Source of the DNA: JBFELO01 sp041552055
Lineage (GTDB): Bacteria; Acidobacteriota; Thermoanaerobaculia; Thermoanaerobaculales; Sulfomarinibacteraceae
Length of the DNA: 64,000 bases
NCBI GenBank assembly: GCA_041552055.1
Contig: JBFELO010000005.1
Coordinates: forward strand, 13,474 to 77,473
Direction: 5' to 3'
In this document: piece after piece, positions 51,080-59,423 of the stretch
Position numbering within the stretch: position 1 is the first letter of the stretch
Layout: every line of letters begins with the position of its first letter
The notes under the pieces: generated by a model
The model's input: only the letters and a program-made list of their open reading frames with translations
Told to the model about the DNA's origin: nothing
The model's database searches: none
Translations under genes and position numbers: made by a program

Positions 51080-52252
51080 TCAGCCGACGATCCTCTCGAG
51101 TGCCGCGACCAACTCGTCCGCGGCGCGGTCGGGCCGGTGCCCGGCTTCGTAGGTCGAACGGGCCGCCCGTCTCCGGCTCGACCAGGTGTCGCCGTCGGCG
51201 GAGGCCTCCACGAGCACACGGGCGAGATCGGCAGCTGACGACGGTCCGGGGGTGATGCGCGGCGCAGCGGATTCCGGCCACTCCAGGAACTGGTGCAGTC
51301 CGGTGACCGCGACCGGGGTGCCGCAGGCGAGGAATCGCACCACGGCGGCCGATGTCTCCCCCGCGGACGGAGTCCTCAGCACGACTCCCAGATCTGCCGC
51401 GGCCGGCAGGCGCATGAACTCTTCCTGCGGCGTCCAGCCGGTGAACGTCACCACCTCGGACAGCCCGATCTCGCGCACGATCTCGTCCAGCGTTGACCGC
51501 TCGACGCCTTCTCCAACGACAGTCAGCCGCACCTCGCTGCCTTGCGATCGCGCGGCGGCGACGGCCCCGAGGATGTCGAAGAGTCCCTTCTGGGGGGTCA
51601 GGAACCCGATATGCATCAGCAGCAGGGCATCCGGCTCGACGCCGAGTCGGGACCGCAGCCGGGCCCGGTCGACCACACCCGGGTCGGCCACCGCCAACCC
51701 GATCCTCGCAGCCGGGATCTCCGGGAGATCGGCACGGAGTAACTCGAGGCCCCACTTCGAGTGAACAACGACCCCCTGCACGCCGCCGAGCAGGGACCTC
51801 CGCGCCGGAAACAGGAACGGATCACGTCGACCGGTCACCCCGGCCTCTCGAGCGCGGGCCAAGGCGGCTGCCGTCGGGCCGTACGAGCGTCCGAGACGTT
51901 CCGCGAAGCTGTCGTCGCGCCCGCGCGCAATCGTGGCCTCCACCAGCAGGTGGTGGAGCACCAGGTCGTGCAGCACCACCACCGTGCGAGGCATCGCCAG
52001 CCGCTCGATCAGCCACTCGTGGTGGGGGTTGTTCCCGATATGGACGAGGTTGACCTCGTCGTGGTCCGGTGCGGTGTCGGGGGGGACGATGCTCGGTTCC
52101 CCTTCGAACGGCCACTCCGGGCCCGGCCGCCAATCCGGCGGCGCCACCACCCGTACCGCCGCCCTGTGGCGTAACTCCCCTGTCAGATCGATGGCGTAAT
52201 CGCTGACCCCCGACCGTGTCGGTGGCAGCGGCGACGACCACAGGATCTTCAC
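51080..52252 (-). CDS. Glycosyltransferase family 4 protein
   Basis: 390 residues, GT-B fold. The N-terminus KILWSSPLPPTRSGVSDYA is typical of GT4 enzymes; the C-terminal half has MHIGFLTPQKGLFDILGAV, VVGEGVERSTL, VVTFTGWTPQEEF and the sugar-nucleotide region PSAGETSAAVVRFLACGTPV. Acceptor and sugar unknown. Alone, divergent from the small membrane protein at 52306. Confidence 0.88.
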   Translation of the reverse strand: MKILWSSPLPPTRSGVSDYAIDLTGELRHRAAVRVVAPPDWRPGPEWPFEGEPSIVPPDTAPDHDEVNLVHIGNNPHHEWLIERLAMPRTVVVLHDLVLHHLLVEATIARGRDDSFAERLGRSYGPTAAALARAREAGVTGRRDPFLFPARRSLLGGVQGVVVHSKWGLELLRADLPEIPAARIGLAVADPGVVDRARLRSRLGVEPDALLLMHIGFLTPQKGLFDILGAVAAARSQGSEVRLTVVGEGVERSTLDEIVREIGLSEVVTFTGWTPQEEFMRLPAAADLGVVLRTPSAGETSAAVVRFLACGTPVAVTGLHQFLEWPESAAPRITPGPSSAADLARVLVEASADGDTWSSRRRAARSTYEAGHRPDRAADELVAALERIVG

Positions 52253-52305
52253 GGCGCCAAGGTACCACGGTCGGTCTGGGCGAGGCTGTCGCGTATGATG
52301 GTCGC

Positions 52306-52569
52306 GTGAAGGCTGCTCGAACGGCCCTGGTCGTCCTCTACGTCGCGTACCTCGTTCAGGTCGGATTGCTGATGCTCATGCTGCCCTGGTCCGATGCCTG
52401 GGGCGTGATCTTGGTGAGGCTCCCGACCATCCTGGCCGCATGGCTCGACAATCCGGCGGTCAAGGGCATCGTGAGCGCCTTCGGATTCCTGCATTTGGTG
52501 CTGCTGGGAGTCGAACTCACATCGACGGCCCCGAGCGACAGCATCCGGGCGATCTCGACTCCGAAATAA
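52306..52569 (+). CDS. Small membrane protein, YggT-like length, function unknown
   Basis: 87 residues from GTG 52306 with three hydrophobic segments (ALVVLYVAYLVQVGLLMLML, WGVILVRLPTILAAWL, GIVSAFGFLHLVLLGVEL). No family is assigned with confidence. A TATGAT at 52294 may be its -10, although a -35 is not clear. Followed by the receiver gene after 61 AT-rich bases. Confidence 0.65.
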   Translation: MKAARTALVVLYVAYLVQVGLLMLMLPWSDAWGVILVRLPTILAAWLDNPAVKGIVSAFGFLHLVLLGVELTSTAPSDSIRAISTPK

Positions 52570-52630
52570 CAAGAAGAATCGCAGAATAGCTCCTATTATC
52601 GATTGACGTGACGATTCGTTCTAAACTCGA

Positions 52631-53005
52631 ATGGAGATGAAGCGTCTCATTCTGATCGTCGACGACGAGCCGTATATTCTGCGAATTCTGGAGTACAAGC
52701 TGCAGCGTGAGGGTTTCGCCACCTGCGTAGCGCGGTCGGCGGAGGACGCCGAGCAGCTCTTGTCGGATCACGAGGTGGATCTCGCCGTGCTCGACGTGTC
52801 GCTCGCCACACCCACAAACGGTTTCGATCTTGCCGCCAAACTTCGCTCCGATGACCGTACCCGAGACCTTCCAATCATCATGCTCACTGCCCGCGGTTTC
52901 TCCGCCGATGTGCTTCGCGGACGCGAGGTCGGCGCGGACGGCTACATCACCAAGCCGTTCTCCCCCGAAGAACTGGTCGAACGAGTCCGCGCGATCCTCG
53001 AGTGA
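52631..53005 (+). CDS. Single-domain response regulator
   Basis: 124 residues, a receiver only. Acidic pair D11-D12, phospho-acceptor D55 (AVLDVSLATPTNG), Thr in IMLTARG and Lys in ITKPF are all intact. The loop after D55 is a few residues longer than usual. No partner kinase is adjacent; CheA at 27 kb is one candidate donor (inference). Confidence 0.92.
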   Translation: MEMKRLILIVDDEPYILRILEYKLQREGFATCVARSAEDAEQLLSDHEVDLAVLDVSLATPTNGFDLAAKLRSDDRTRDLPIIMLTARGFSADVLRGREVGADGYITKPFSPEELVERVRAILE

Positions 53006-53104
53006 GCGGGGCATGTCCGGCGACACCCTGGCACCGCTTTCGGGCCCTGGTGCGCGCGCCGCACGGCCACCATGACGTTTCACCCTCTCCCGCCGACCAA
53101 CACC

Positions 53105-53134
53105 TTGACTTGCCGAGCTGACCCCACGTAGTCT
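53105..53134 (+). promoter_or_regulatory. Possible sigma-70 promoter for lspA-lgt-rluD
   Basis: TTGACT at 53105, 18-base spacer, TAGTCT at 53129; leader of about 120 bases to lspA. The rest of 53006-53258 shows no gene. Confidence 0.4.
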
Positions 53135-53258
53135 CCGTGGTTGGAGGCGTCCGCTGGACGATGTCCCCACCTACGGTGCCTCCGGTCGAGACACGGGAGC
53201 CGGCTCGAGTGCGACGGCAGGCCGTCCTCCCTGTCCACTGAGAGGCCACGCAGGAACC

Positions 53259-53765
53259 ATGCGAAACCTGATTCCCTGGTGCACCGCGGTCGTCATCGTG
53301 ATCGCTGACCGTGTGACAAAGATGCTCGTCGTGGAGCACATGCCCGTTGGTGGCTGGAGGACGGTCTTTCCGGGCGTGGCGCTGACCCACGTGCACAACC
53401 GCGGGATCGCGTTCAGTCTGTTCAGCGAGGGGGGATGGTTGTCGCGCGTGATTCTGCACGGCGTCATCCTCACGGCAGTCGTCCTCATCGCGTGGATGTT
53501 GTTCCGCCACGGGCAACGACAACCGATGGCCGGACTCGCGTTCGGCCTGATCCTTGGGGGAGCCCTGGGGAACCTCATCGACCGCGTGATGTTCGGTTGG
53601 GTCATCGACTTCATCCACCTGTGGGTCCGCGTGGGCGACCGCTCGTGGGCCTGGCCGGACTTCAACGTGGCCGACAGCGCGATCACCGTCGGTGCCTGTC
53701 TCCTGATCCTCAACGAATTCCTGATTCAACGGCACGGCACGCACGATGCATCCGATTCTCATTGA
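53259..53765 (+). CDS. lspA: Lipoprotein signal peptidase (signal peptidase II)
   Basis: 168 residues with four TM helices. Catalytic aspartates lie in GNLIDRVMFGWVIDFI and DFNVADSAITVG, and the conserved VHNRGIAFSLF loop is present. Cleaves diacylglyceryl prolipoproteins. Overlaps lgt by 20 bases, so the two lipoprotein-processing steps are encoded together. Confidence 0.96.
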   Translation: MRNLIPWCTAVVIVIADRVTKMLVVEHMPVGGWRTVFPGVALTHVHNRGIAFSLFSEGGWLSRVILHGVILTAVVLIAWMLFRHGQRQPMAGLAFGLILGGALGNLIDRVMFGWVIDFIHLWVRVGDRSWAWPDFNVADSAITVGACLLILNEFLIQRHGTHDASDSH

Positions 53766-54525
53766 CCTCGGGTGGTTCCAGCTGCCGAGTTACGGCGTGA
53801 TGGTGGCGCTCGGCGTACTGGCCGGCCTGCTGACCTTGAAACGGCGAGCAGACGCGGCCGATCTCGACGGTTCCCGACTCGTCGACGTGGGATTGTGGCT
53901 CGTCATCTGGGCACTGATCGGAGCCAAGGGTCTCCTGGTCCTGGTCGAATTGCCTCGGTACCTGTCCGACCCGGGCCAGATCCTGGGCGTCGTTCGTGCG
54001 GGCGGGGTGTTTCTCGGCGGATTCATTGCCGCGCTCATCGCCGGCGTGGTGTTCATTCGGCGCTACGGCCTACCGCCGCTCGAGACGTTGGACGTGCTGG
54101 TCCCGTCCGTCGCCCTGGGACAGGCCATCGGACGCGTGGGCTGTCTGCTCGCCGGCTGCTGCTGGGGAAGTCACTGCGATCTGCCCTGGGCCTTGACCTA
54201 CACCGACCCGGTCGCCGCCGCCAACGTCGGCACCCCCCTCCATGCGCCGCTCCATCCCTTCCCGGTCTACGCCGCGATCGTGAATCTGTTGCTGTACCTC
54301 GTTCTGGAGGCGATCTACTCCCGAAGACCGCCGGCGGGGCGGGTGTTCGCCTCCTACCTCGTCGGTTACGGCGGTGCTCGGTTCCTGCTGGAGTTCGTTC
54401 GGGGAGACGCCGGAAGAGGTTTCGTGTTCGGCGGCGCGATGTCCACCAGTCAGTTGATCTCGTCGATTCTGATCCTGATGGGCGTCGCCTTCCACGTCTG
54501 GATCTCACGACGCAGCGAACCGTGA
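53746..54525 (+). CDS. lgt: Prolipoprotein diacylglyceryl transferase
   Basis: 259 residues, seven TM helices. The Lgt signature appears as GQAIGRVGCLLAGCCWG, with HPFPVYAAI and the C-terminal GARFLLEFVRGD. Transfers diacylglycerol to the lipobox cysteine before LspA acts. Overlaps rluD by four bases (GTGA). Confidence 0.96.
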   Translation: MHPILIDLGWFQLPSYGVMVALGVLAGLLTLKRRADAADLDGSRLVDVGLWLVIWALIGAKGLLVLVELPRYLSDPGQILGVVRAGGVFLGGFIAALIAGVVFIRRYGLPPLETLDVLVPSVALGQAIGRVGCLLAGCCWGSHCDLPWALTYTDPVAAANVGTPLHAPLHPFPVYAAIVNLLLYLVLEAIYSRRPPAGRVFASYLVGYGGARFLLEFVRGDAGRGFVFGGAMSTSQLISSILILMGVAFHVWISRRSEP

Positions 54526-55466
54526 ACGCTCGCCACCGCTTCACCGTTCCCGACGACCTTGCTGGCAACCGCCTCGATCGTTGTCTGGCAGACCTCCACG
54601 GAGAGTGGTCGCGGGCTAGGGTGCGGCGCCTGATCGACGACGGTCACGTTCTGGTCAACGGCCAGGCCGTGAAGCCGGCCTCCACGGTGGCGGCCGGCGA
54701 TTGCATCGAGGTCGACGAGCCGCCGCCGCAGCCGCTCGACATCGCCGCCGAGGACATCCCGCTCGAGATTCTGTACGAGGACGCCGAGTTGCTCGTCCTC
54801 GACAAGCCGCCGGGTCTTGTCATCCACCCCGCGGCCGGACGGCAGTCAGGCACCCTGGTCAACGCGTTGCTCCAGCACTGCGACGACCTGTCCGGGATCG
54901 GCGGCGCCGAGCGCCCGGGGATCGTGCACCGCCTGGATCAGGACACCTCCGGACTCATGGTCGTGGCCAAGACCGAGCGCGCCCACCTCAAGCTGTCGAT
55001 CGCCTTCCGGCAGCGGGAGGTCGAGAAACGATACCTCGCCATCTGCTACGGCGTACCGGTCGATCTCGAAGGGGTGATCGAGGGCGCCGTAGGCCGCCAC
55101 CCCACCGAGCGCAAACGGATGGCCGTGGTCGCCTCCGGACGGCAGGCCCGCACTCTCTACCGGGTCGTCGAGAAGCTCGCCGGCACCGCGCTCATCGAGT
55201 GCCGCCCGGTCACCGGCCGGACCCACCAGATCCGCGTCCACATGGCGCACGTCGGGCACGCCCTGGTCGGAGACCCACTCTACGCAGGGCGCCAGTGGCG
55301 CAACCTCGCGGACCCCCGGCACCAGCACGCCTGCCGCGACTTCCCCCGCCAGGCGCTCCATGCACGGCGCCTCGCCTTCGACCACCCCGTGACCGGCGAG
55401 CGCGTCGAGTTTGAGGCGCCCCTGGCGGACGACATCCAAAGGCTGGTGGAAACCCTGCGCCGGTAA
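54522..55466 (+). CDS. rluD: RluD-family 23S rRNA pseudouridine synthase
   Basis: 314 residues. N-terminal S4 domain (NRLDRCLADLHGEWSRARVR, HVLVNGQ) and a RluA-type catalytic domain with GIVHRLDQDTSGLMVVAKT (catalytic Asp in HRLD) and GRTHQIRVHMAHVGHALVGD. Makes pseudouridines in helix 69 of 23S rRNA in E. coli; target here by homology. GTG start 54522. Confidence 0.93.
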   Translation: MNARHRFTVPDDLAGNRLDRCLADLHGEWSRARVRRLIDDGHVLVNGQAVKPASTVAAGDCIEVDEPPPQPLDIAAEDIPLEILYEDAELLVLDKPPGLVIHPAAGRQSGTLVNALLQHCDDLSGIGGAERPGIVHRLDQDTSGLMVVAKTERAHLKLSIAFRQREVEKRYLAICYGVPVDLEGVIEGAVGRHPTERKRMAVVASGRQARTLYRVVEKLAGTALIECRPVTGRTHQIRVHMAHVGHALVGDPLYAGRQWRNLADPRHQHACRDFPRQALHARRLAFDHPVTGERVEFEAPLADDIQRLVETLRR

Positions 55467-55474
55467 GAGAAGGT

Positions 55475-55605
55475 CCACAGAGGCACAGAGACGCAGAGAA
55501 GATTGCCGACCTTCCCTACGCAGTGCGTCATGCCACGAAGATCGAGCGCGCCAGGTCACCGTGCGCCGCCCTTTTGAAATCTTCTGTGTCTCTGCTCTTG
55601 TGCGG
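55475..55605. repeat. Inverted pair of CTCTGTG-type repeats
   Basis: The left copy 55475-55503 (CCACAGAGGCACAGAGACGC...) and the right copy 55579-55605 (ATCTTCTGTGTCTCTGCTCT...) are imperfect reverse complements around 75 bases of other sequence. It lies at the convergent rluD/kinase junction and could act as a terminator for both strands or be a small mobile repeat. Confidence 0.55.
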
Positions 55606-55639
55606 TTCGAGTTGACCCGCGGAACGTTCGGGATCTACC

Positions 55640-56470
55640 TCAGTCCCCGCGTTGAGCCTCGAAGACGTCGAGCGCCTCGCGGGCGGAGGGCCACCGATCC
55701 ACCGGCTTCTCGGCGAGCAGGCCTGTCACGAACTGGTCGAGCCACTGCGGGCAGTCGGAACGTCGATCGCGGAGGGATTCGGGTTCTTGTTGCTCGGCCG
55801 CATTCGTGGCCGCCACGGCCGCCCGGCGACCGATGAGGAGCTGTCGCAGCGTCACACCCAGCGCATACAGATCCCAGCTGGGGGCGGGCTCGCGATCGTG
55901 CAGCTGCTCGGGGGCCATGTATCCGACCGTGCCCACCGCGGCCCGGGTCTCGGGCAGGTACCGGCCGCGGTCGAACCGGCCGACCAGACCGAGGTCGCCG
56001 AGCTTGAGGTGATCGTGCTCATCGAGTAACAGGTTTGAGGGTTTGACGTCGCGATGGACCAGGTTCTCTCCGTGCAGGTACGCCAGAACGTCGAGCGCCT
56101 GGCCGGCCCACCGGACGACCCGGGGAATCGGCTGCTCGCCCTCGAACGTGATCCGCTGGGCGAGACTCCCGCCCGACATCCACTCCATCGCTGCGACCAG
56201 CCGCTGCCCGACCTCGGCCACCTCATGGAGACGAACCAGATGCTCGTGCTTCAGCCTCTGGCCGAGGCTGATCTCCACCAATGCTCGAGCTCGAAACGCG
56301 GCGTCGTCGAACGGTGGAAAGACCTTGAGAACCACCTGCTCTCCCAGGTCCAGGTCCTCCGCGATCCAGACGCTGGCGTGTCCTCCGGCTGCCAGCTCCG
56401 CCAGGACCCGCCAGCGCCTGGGCAGCTCCGGAGGTTCCGACTCGCGATGCACCCTATTCACGCGGTCCAT
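55640..56470 (-). CDS. Small soluble Ser/Thr protein kinase
   Basis: 276 residues, kinase domain only. Glycine loop AAGGHASVWIA, Lys in QVVLKVF, catalytic HRDVKPSNLLL, DLG (not DFG) in LGDLGLVG, and GYMAPEQLHD. The activation-loop change is common in some active kinases. ATG 56470 with GAGGG upstream; it overlaps the upstream transferase gene by 17 bases. Confidence 0.88.
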   Translation of the reverse strand: MDRVNRVHRESEPPELPRRWRVLAELAAGGHASVWIAEDLDLGEQVVLKVFPPFDDAAFRARALVEISLGQRLKHEHLVRLHEVAEVGQRLVAAMEWMSGGSLAQRITFEGEQPIPRVVRWAGQALDVLAYLHGENLVHRDVKPSNLLLDEHDHLKLGDLGLVGRFDRGRYLPETRAAVGTVGYMAPEQLHDREPAPSWDLYALGVTLRQLLIGRRAAVAATNAAEQQEPESLRDRRSDCPQWLDQFVTGLLAEKPVDRWPSAREALDVFEAQRGD

Positions 56471-57116
56471 GATATCCCTCGACTCCGGAGATGACCGCAC
56501 TCAAATCGGCTCTGAGCTCATCGCCGAGCCTCTCATTCGCGAGTGCCCGCCGAAGATCCTCGATGGTGTCCACGTCTGAGAGTTGCTCGACTTCGGTCCA
56601 TGAAACCCCGCCCTTGAGGAGGCGACGCCGGGTCGCCTCCATGGTCCTGCGGCTCGACCATGGGACATCGGTGAACAGGTCGGTGCCCGGCGTCCGCTGG
56701 CCGATGAGCCAGTAGCCGCCGTCTTCGGCGGGCCCGACAACGACGTCGGACCGCTCGAGCGCTGTCGCCGCCGATCGGATGTGGCTTGCCGTCATCGCAG
56801 GGCAGTCCGACCCGACGACGATCACTCTCGACCAGCCTTCCGAAAAACGCCGGTCAAATGTGTTCCTGAGGCGTTCACCGAGGTCCACACCACGCTGGAT
56901 CTCCAATGCCACGCCCGACGGTGGCTGCCACGCCACAGCGGGTTTCCCCGAGAGTGCGAGCACGACGTGAAAACCGGCTGACACCGCCTCGTGGATCGAT
57001 CGCGCAAGCAGTACGCGGTAGAGATCGGCCGCCGCCTCGTCACCGATCGACGCCGCGAGCCGTGTCTTCGCCCGCCCGGCGATGGGTTCGCGGCCGTAGA
57101 CCACGACGCACCTCAT
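56454..57116 (-). CDS. TIGR04282-type transferase (DUF2064)
   Basis: 220 residues, GT-A-like nucleotidyl/glycosyl transferase. The start MRCVVVYGREPIAGRAKTRL, VIVVGSDCPAMTASHI and VVVGPAEDGGYWLIG are family hallmarks. The family is named for co-occurrence with a radical SAM/selenodomain protein, which is not in this window. ATG 57116 overlaps the next upstream gene (ATGA). Confidence 0.85.
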   Translation of the reverse strand: MRCVVVYGREPIAGRAKTRLAASIGDEAAADLYRVLLARSIHEAVSAGFHVVLALSGKPAVAWQPPSGVALEIQRGVDLGERLRNTFDRRFSEGWSRVIVVGSDCPAMTASHIRSAATALERSDVVVGPAEDGGYWLIGQRTPGTDLFTDVPWSSRRTMEATRRRLLKGGVSWTEVEQLSDVDTIEDLRRALANERLGDELRADLSAVISGVEGYHGPRE

Positions 57117-57862
57117 CGCACGTTCCGGTACCAGTCGGCGAGCTTTGCGGGTGGCACTCCGATCCGGAACAACCACGGGAACGTCGCCGTCATCAGCCGC
57201 GTCCTGACCGGGAACCGTTCGAAGCGTCGGGCGCTGGTGCGCATCTCCAGCGGTACCCTGCGGATCCTTCCGAGGGCGCGGCACGCCCGCGCCAGGACGA
57301 CGTCCTCCATCAGCGGAATCTCCGGGAAACCTCCGATCCTCTCGTAGGTGTCTCTGCGGAGGGCGAATCCCTGGTCTCCGTAGGGCAGTCGCGGAGTCCA
57401 CGAGCGCAGGTCCAGGAGCCTGAGCCACAGCCGCCGCAACGCGCTGTCGGGAAACCCGTTCGCCGACTCGGTGTGCAGCCTGAAGCAGGCCAGCACGGTC
57501 CGAGAATCACCCAGCTCGCGCTCGATCACCGCCCGCCACCCCGCCGGCAGCCTGCAGTCGGCATGGAGAAACAACAGCACCGGAGCGCGAGCCGCGTCGG
57601 CTCCGCGGTTGAGCTGCTGACCCCGCCCGGCGGGACCACGTACGATCCGAACACCCCGACGACCAGCGAGGATCTCCAGCGTACGATCCGTGCTCCCCCC
57701 ATCACTGACCACCACCTCGACGCCGAGATCCTCCCCCACCGACGCCAGGCATCTGCCGATGGTGTCTGCCTCGTTCAGGGTCGGGATCACCACGCTCACG
57801 AAGGGAAAATCGTTCGATACCACCCAGCCGCGAATTGTACGCCACACCGCGTTCGGTAACAT
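57113..57862 (-). CDS. TIGR04283-type family 2 glycosyltransferase
   Basis: 249 residues. GT2 motifs are VSVVIPTLNEADTIGRCL, VVVSDGGSTDRTLE, GRGQQLNRGADAA and LLFLHADCRLP; a GDQGF motif (YGDQGFALRR) follows. Commonly paired with the TIGR04282 family, as here. ATG 57862 starts the three-gene minus-strand unit, divergent from the Rieske gene. Confidence 0.87.
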   Translation of the reverse strand: MLPNAVWRTIRGWVVSNDFPFVSVVIPTLNEADTIGRCLASVGEDLGVEVVVSDGGSTDRTLEILAGRRGVRIVRGPAGRGQQLNRGADAARAPVLLFLHADCRLPAGWRAVIERELGDSRTVLACFRLHTESANGFPDSALRRLWLRLLDLRSWTPRLPYGDQGFALRRDTYERIGGFPEIPLMEDVVLARACRALGRIRRVPLEMRTSARRFERFPVRTRLMTATFPWLFRIGVPPAKLADWYRNVR

Positions 57863-57926
57863 GGCGTGACCACCCGGTGCGGTACACGGCATCGGCGGCG
57901 CAGGCGTCACACCACGAGGGAACACC

Positions 57927-58286
57927 ATGGAACTGATTGCGAGGATCGACGACATCCCCTCACGGGGCACGCAGTTCACCTATCGCGAGGGCCCTTTCGA
58001 CGAGCGGGGGATCCTGCTGCGTTTGTCCGACGGCACCGTCCGCGCCTACAAGAACGAGTGCCGACACCTCCCGATGCCGCTCGACGACCGGGAACCCGGG
58101 GACCTCTGGGATCCGAGCGGTGCCTTTCTCGTGTGCAACTCCCACGGCGCCCGGTACCGGTCGCAGGACGGCCGGTGCGTGTCCGGGCCGTGCGAGGGGT
58201 CCCATCTCAAGTCTCTCCCGATCGTGGTTCGCAACGGCCATGTCTATCTCGAGACCGACAAGCTCGGTTCTTTTTTTGATGTATAA
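57927..58286 (+). CDS. Rieske [2Fe-2S] domain protein
   Basis: 119 residues, a single Rieske fold without a membrane anchor. Cluster ligands appear as ECRHLP (C-x-H) and VCNSHGARY (C-x2-H). Resembles small ferredoxin components of dioxygenases or nitrite reductase NirD-type subunits. It lies 32 bases before the glycerol transporter operon. Redox partner unknown. Confidence 0.88.
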   Translation: MELIARIDDIPSRGTQFTYREGPFDERGILLRLSDGTVRAYKNECRHLPMPLDDREPGDLWDPSGAFLVCNSHGARYRSQDGRCVSGPCEGSHLKSLPIVVRNGHVYLETDKLGSFFDV

Positions 58287-58318
58287 ACCTCAGCGGTATG
58301 AAGATTCAAGGGATTGAA

Positions 58319-59416
58319 ATGGCACTGGTTTTCGACAACGTCAGCAAGATCGTCAGCGGCGAGGTCCACCTCCATCCGACAAATCTCGCGTTGGCGCCGG
58401 GAAGCTTCAACACCCTTCTCGGCCGCACGGGTGCGGGCAAGACGACCCTGATGCGCCTGATGGCAGGGCTCGATCGACCCTCCTCCGGCCGGATTCTGCT
58501 GAACGGTGTGGATGTCACCCGACGTTCCGTCCGCCGGCGCAACGTGGCGATGGTCTACCAGCAGTTCATCAACTACCCGAACTTCACCGTGTATGAAAAC
58601 GTGGCCTGTCCCCTCCGGGTTGCCGGAGTGGAGCGACCAGAAATCGACCGAAGGGTGCGTGAGGTGGTGGAGCTGCTCCACCTCGAGGACTGCCTCCACC
58701 GCCGGCCTTTCGAGCTTTCCGGTGGGCAGCGGCAACGCACCGCACTGGCCAGGGCGCTGGTCAAGGACGCGGACCTGTTGCTGCTTGACGAACCGCTGGT
58801 CAATCTGGACTACAAGCTCAGGGAGCAGTTCCGGGCCGAACTGCGCGAGCTGTTCACGATGCGTGAGGCCATCATCGTGTACGCCACCGCAGAGCCACAC
58901 GAGACCCTTGCCCTCGGCGGCGAGACGTGGATCGTCGACGAAGGACGAATCCTCCAGCACGGTCCCGCGGCAGCCGTGTACCGCCACCCCGAGAGCGTGG
59001 AGGCAGCTCAGATCTTCAGTGACCCGCCGATGAACACGGTGACGGGCCGTCTCGGTGACGCCGACCTTCAAGTGGGAGCGGGAGAAATCGTTCCGAAACC
59101 AGAACACCTGCGCGACCTGCCGATCGGCTCCTACCTGTTCGGAGTGCGGCCCAACCACCTGCGGACGGACCGCCGGTCCGCTCGGGATATCGAGATACTC
59201 GCTCGGGTCAAGCTCGCCGAGATCAGCGGTTCCGAGACCTCTGTCCACCTCGAGCACAACGGGGTGTCCTGGGTGTCCCAACGGGACGGCGTTCACTCCC
59301 TCGCGGTGGGCGAAACGATCCAGGTTTACATCGAGCCACAGACTCTCTTCGCATTTGACACCAGGGGCAAACTCGCCGCAGCCCCTGAAAACCTCTCCGC
59401 CCGATGGTCGCAGTGA
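58319..59416 (+). CDS. glpS: Glycerol-type ABC transporter ATP-binding protein GlpS
   Basis: 365 residues, MalK-like. Walker A GRTGAGKTT, Q-loop MVYQQFINYPNFTVYENV, signature LSGGQRQR, Walker B LLLLDEPLVNLD; the H-loop region reads ATAEPHETLAL (Glu-Pro-His). A C-terminal OB-fold regulatory domain follows (about 240-350). ATG 58319 follows AAGGGA; ATG 58298 has no ribosome site. Pairs with GlpT as unequal ATPases. Confidence 0.85.
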   Translation: MALVFDNVSKIVSGEVHLHPTNLALAPGSFNTLLGRTGAGKTTLMRLMAGLDRPSSGRILLNGVDVTRRSVRRRNVAMVYQQFINYPNFTVYENVACPLRVAGVERPEIDRRVREVVELLHLEDCLHRRPFELSGGQRQRTALARALVKDADLLLLDEPLVNLDYKLREQFRAELRELFTMREAIIVYATAEPHETLALGGETWIVDEGRILQHGPAAAVYRHPESVEAAQIFSDPPMNTVTGRLGDADLQVGAGEIVPKPEHLRDLPIGSYLFGVRPNHLRTDRRSARDIEILARVKLAEISGSETSVHLEHNGVSWVSQRDGVHSLAVGETIQVYIEPQTLFAFDTRGKLAAAPENLSARWSQ

Positions 59417-59423
59417 GGCGCCT

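Noticed and set aside
58298..58318. Upstream ATG for glpS at 58298
   Set aside because: No ribosome binding site; ATG 58319 has AAGGGA and fits the family N-terminus.
58319..58340. TGGCAC-N5-TTCGA as a sigma-54 promoter
   Set aside because: It lies over the glpS start codon and the -12 element does not match TTGCA.
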